64,000 nt of DNA from contig JAHQIW010001527.1 of assembly GCA_019055375.1 (NCBI GenBank), forward strand, positions 186,001 to 250,000, written 5' to 3'. Of this stretch, positions 63,447 to 64,000 are shown in pieces (the stretch's first letter is position 1; every line of letters starts with the position of its first letter). This stretch comes from Parelaphostrongylus tenuis (taxonomy: Eukaryota > Nematoda > Chromadorea > Rhabditida > Metastrongylidae). The notes below the pieces were generated by a model, which did no database searches, was not told where the DNA came from, and worked only from the letters and a program-made list of their open reading frames with translations. The position numbers were made by a program, and so were the translations under genes.

Positions 63447-64000
63447 GTAAGTTTACTCAAAATTGCTCTCAATCAAATGGAAATGGACTTTGCACTGACG
63501 TTGGTAACGACTTTAAGGACATCAGAGTTTCTCAATGCCTTGCGTCTGGTTGCGGGTGTCGAATAGTTCGAGTGTGTTGCTGTGAAAACAACACTTGTCA
63601 TAATCGACAAACAGCATGCTAATCATTCTTTGCCTGTCATTTCGTTCATTTATTATCATCGTATGCAATAACTTTCTTCTCCTTCACTCACCAAAATTGC
63701 TATGTTCATACTATTCCTTCTATTCACCTCTTTGAAGCCATACCCTTGTTATTTGTTTTATTTTTTGAGATTTCTGACGCAGGTTGTGAATGGCAATAAA
63801 ACTCTACTGCAGCTTGTCCTAAGGCCTTATTTTTGTGTCTTTGGCTTTTAGGCCATTTTAGAGTGTCTTCCGAGGTGTCTTTGTTGTTTCATTTATATTT
63901 ATTCTGAACTAATGTGATCTTTCATGAATCTTTCATTTATTTTCATGGCTTCTCTGATAAGTCAGCAATTTAATTTTCTTTATATCAAGTGATAGTTCAA
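63447..64000 (+). other. Intron of the FLYWCH gene, to the window end
   Basis: Begins with the donor gtaagt at 63447. T-rich, with no further exon recognised before the window ends. Confidence 0.5.

Overview
The window looks like nuclear DNA of a nematode, probably a parasitic rhabditid/strongylid type. It is AT-rich, genes are split into short exons by many small introns with clean GT-AG borders, and two coding genes have a typical nematode look: a LAMMER/CLK kinase and a FLYWCH zinc-finger factor. Large tracts consist of decayed mariner elements and tRNA-derived SINEs. No operon, CRISPR or other bacterial feature is present. The organism call is an inference.

Layout. 0.1-4.5 kb: remains of a + strand fibronectin type III (FN3) repeat protein. 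Splice sites are good but reading frames are broken. 4.6-25 kb: no gene; a repeat field dominated by a tandem duplication (about 7.6-15.3 kb and 15.6-24.9 kb) that carries most copies of a ~305 bp tRNA-derived SINE. 25-31 kb: more SINE and tRNA-like copies, a possible promoter/5' exon near 27.2-27.7 kb, and three mariner relics, two of them fold-back. 32.1-33 kb: an unusual three-part higher-order repeat with a conserved ~24 nt core. 34.4-43.75 kb: a nearly complete LAMMER kinase gene (+), with a 6.1 kb intron that hosts two mariner relics and a tRNA-like repeat; its poly(A) signal is near 44.18 kb. 44.2-55 kb: intergenic, with a mariner relic, tRNA-like elements and hammerhead-like retroelement remnants. 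55.4-59 kb: GA-rich then GC-richer DNA, a plausible promoter/5' region. 59.27-64 kb: a FLYWCH zinc-finger gene (+), whose 3' end lies beyond the window and whose intron holds another mariner relic.

How the genes relate. The kinase would act on SR splicing factors and the FLYWCH factor on transcription. Nothing shows that they work together. The strongest unexplained structure is the 274 bp higher-order repeat at 32.2-32.9 kb. After it come the fold-back mariners, the SINE inserted in one of them with a perfect target-site duplication, the head-to-head tRNA-like palindrome at 30.1 kb, and the hammerhead-like relics on the minus strand at 52.0 and 53.9 kb.

Limits: exon borders were read by eye. 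No similarity search, folding or alignment was run, and repeat borders are approximate.
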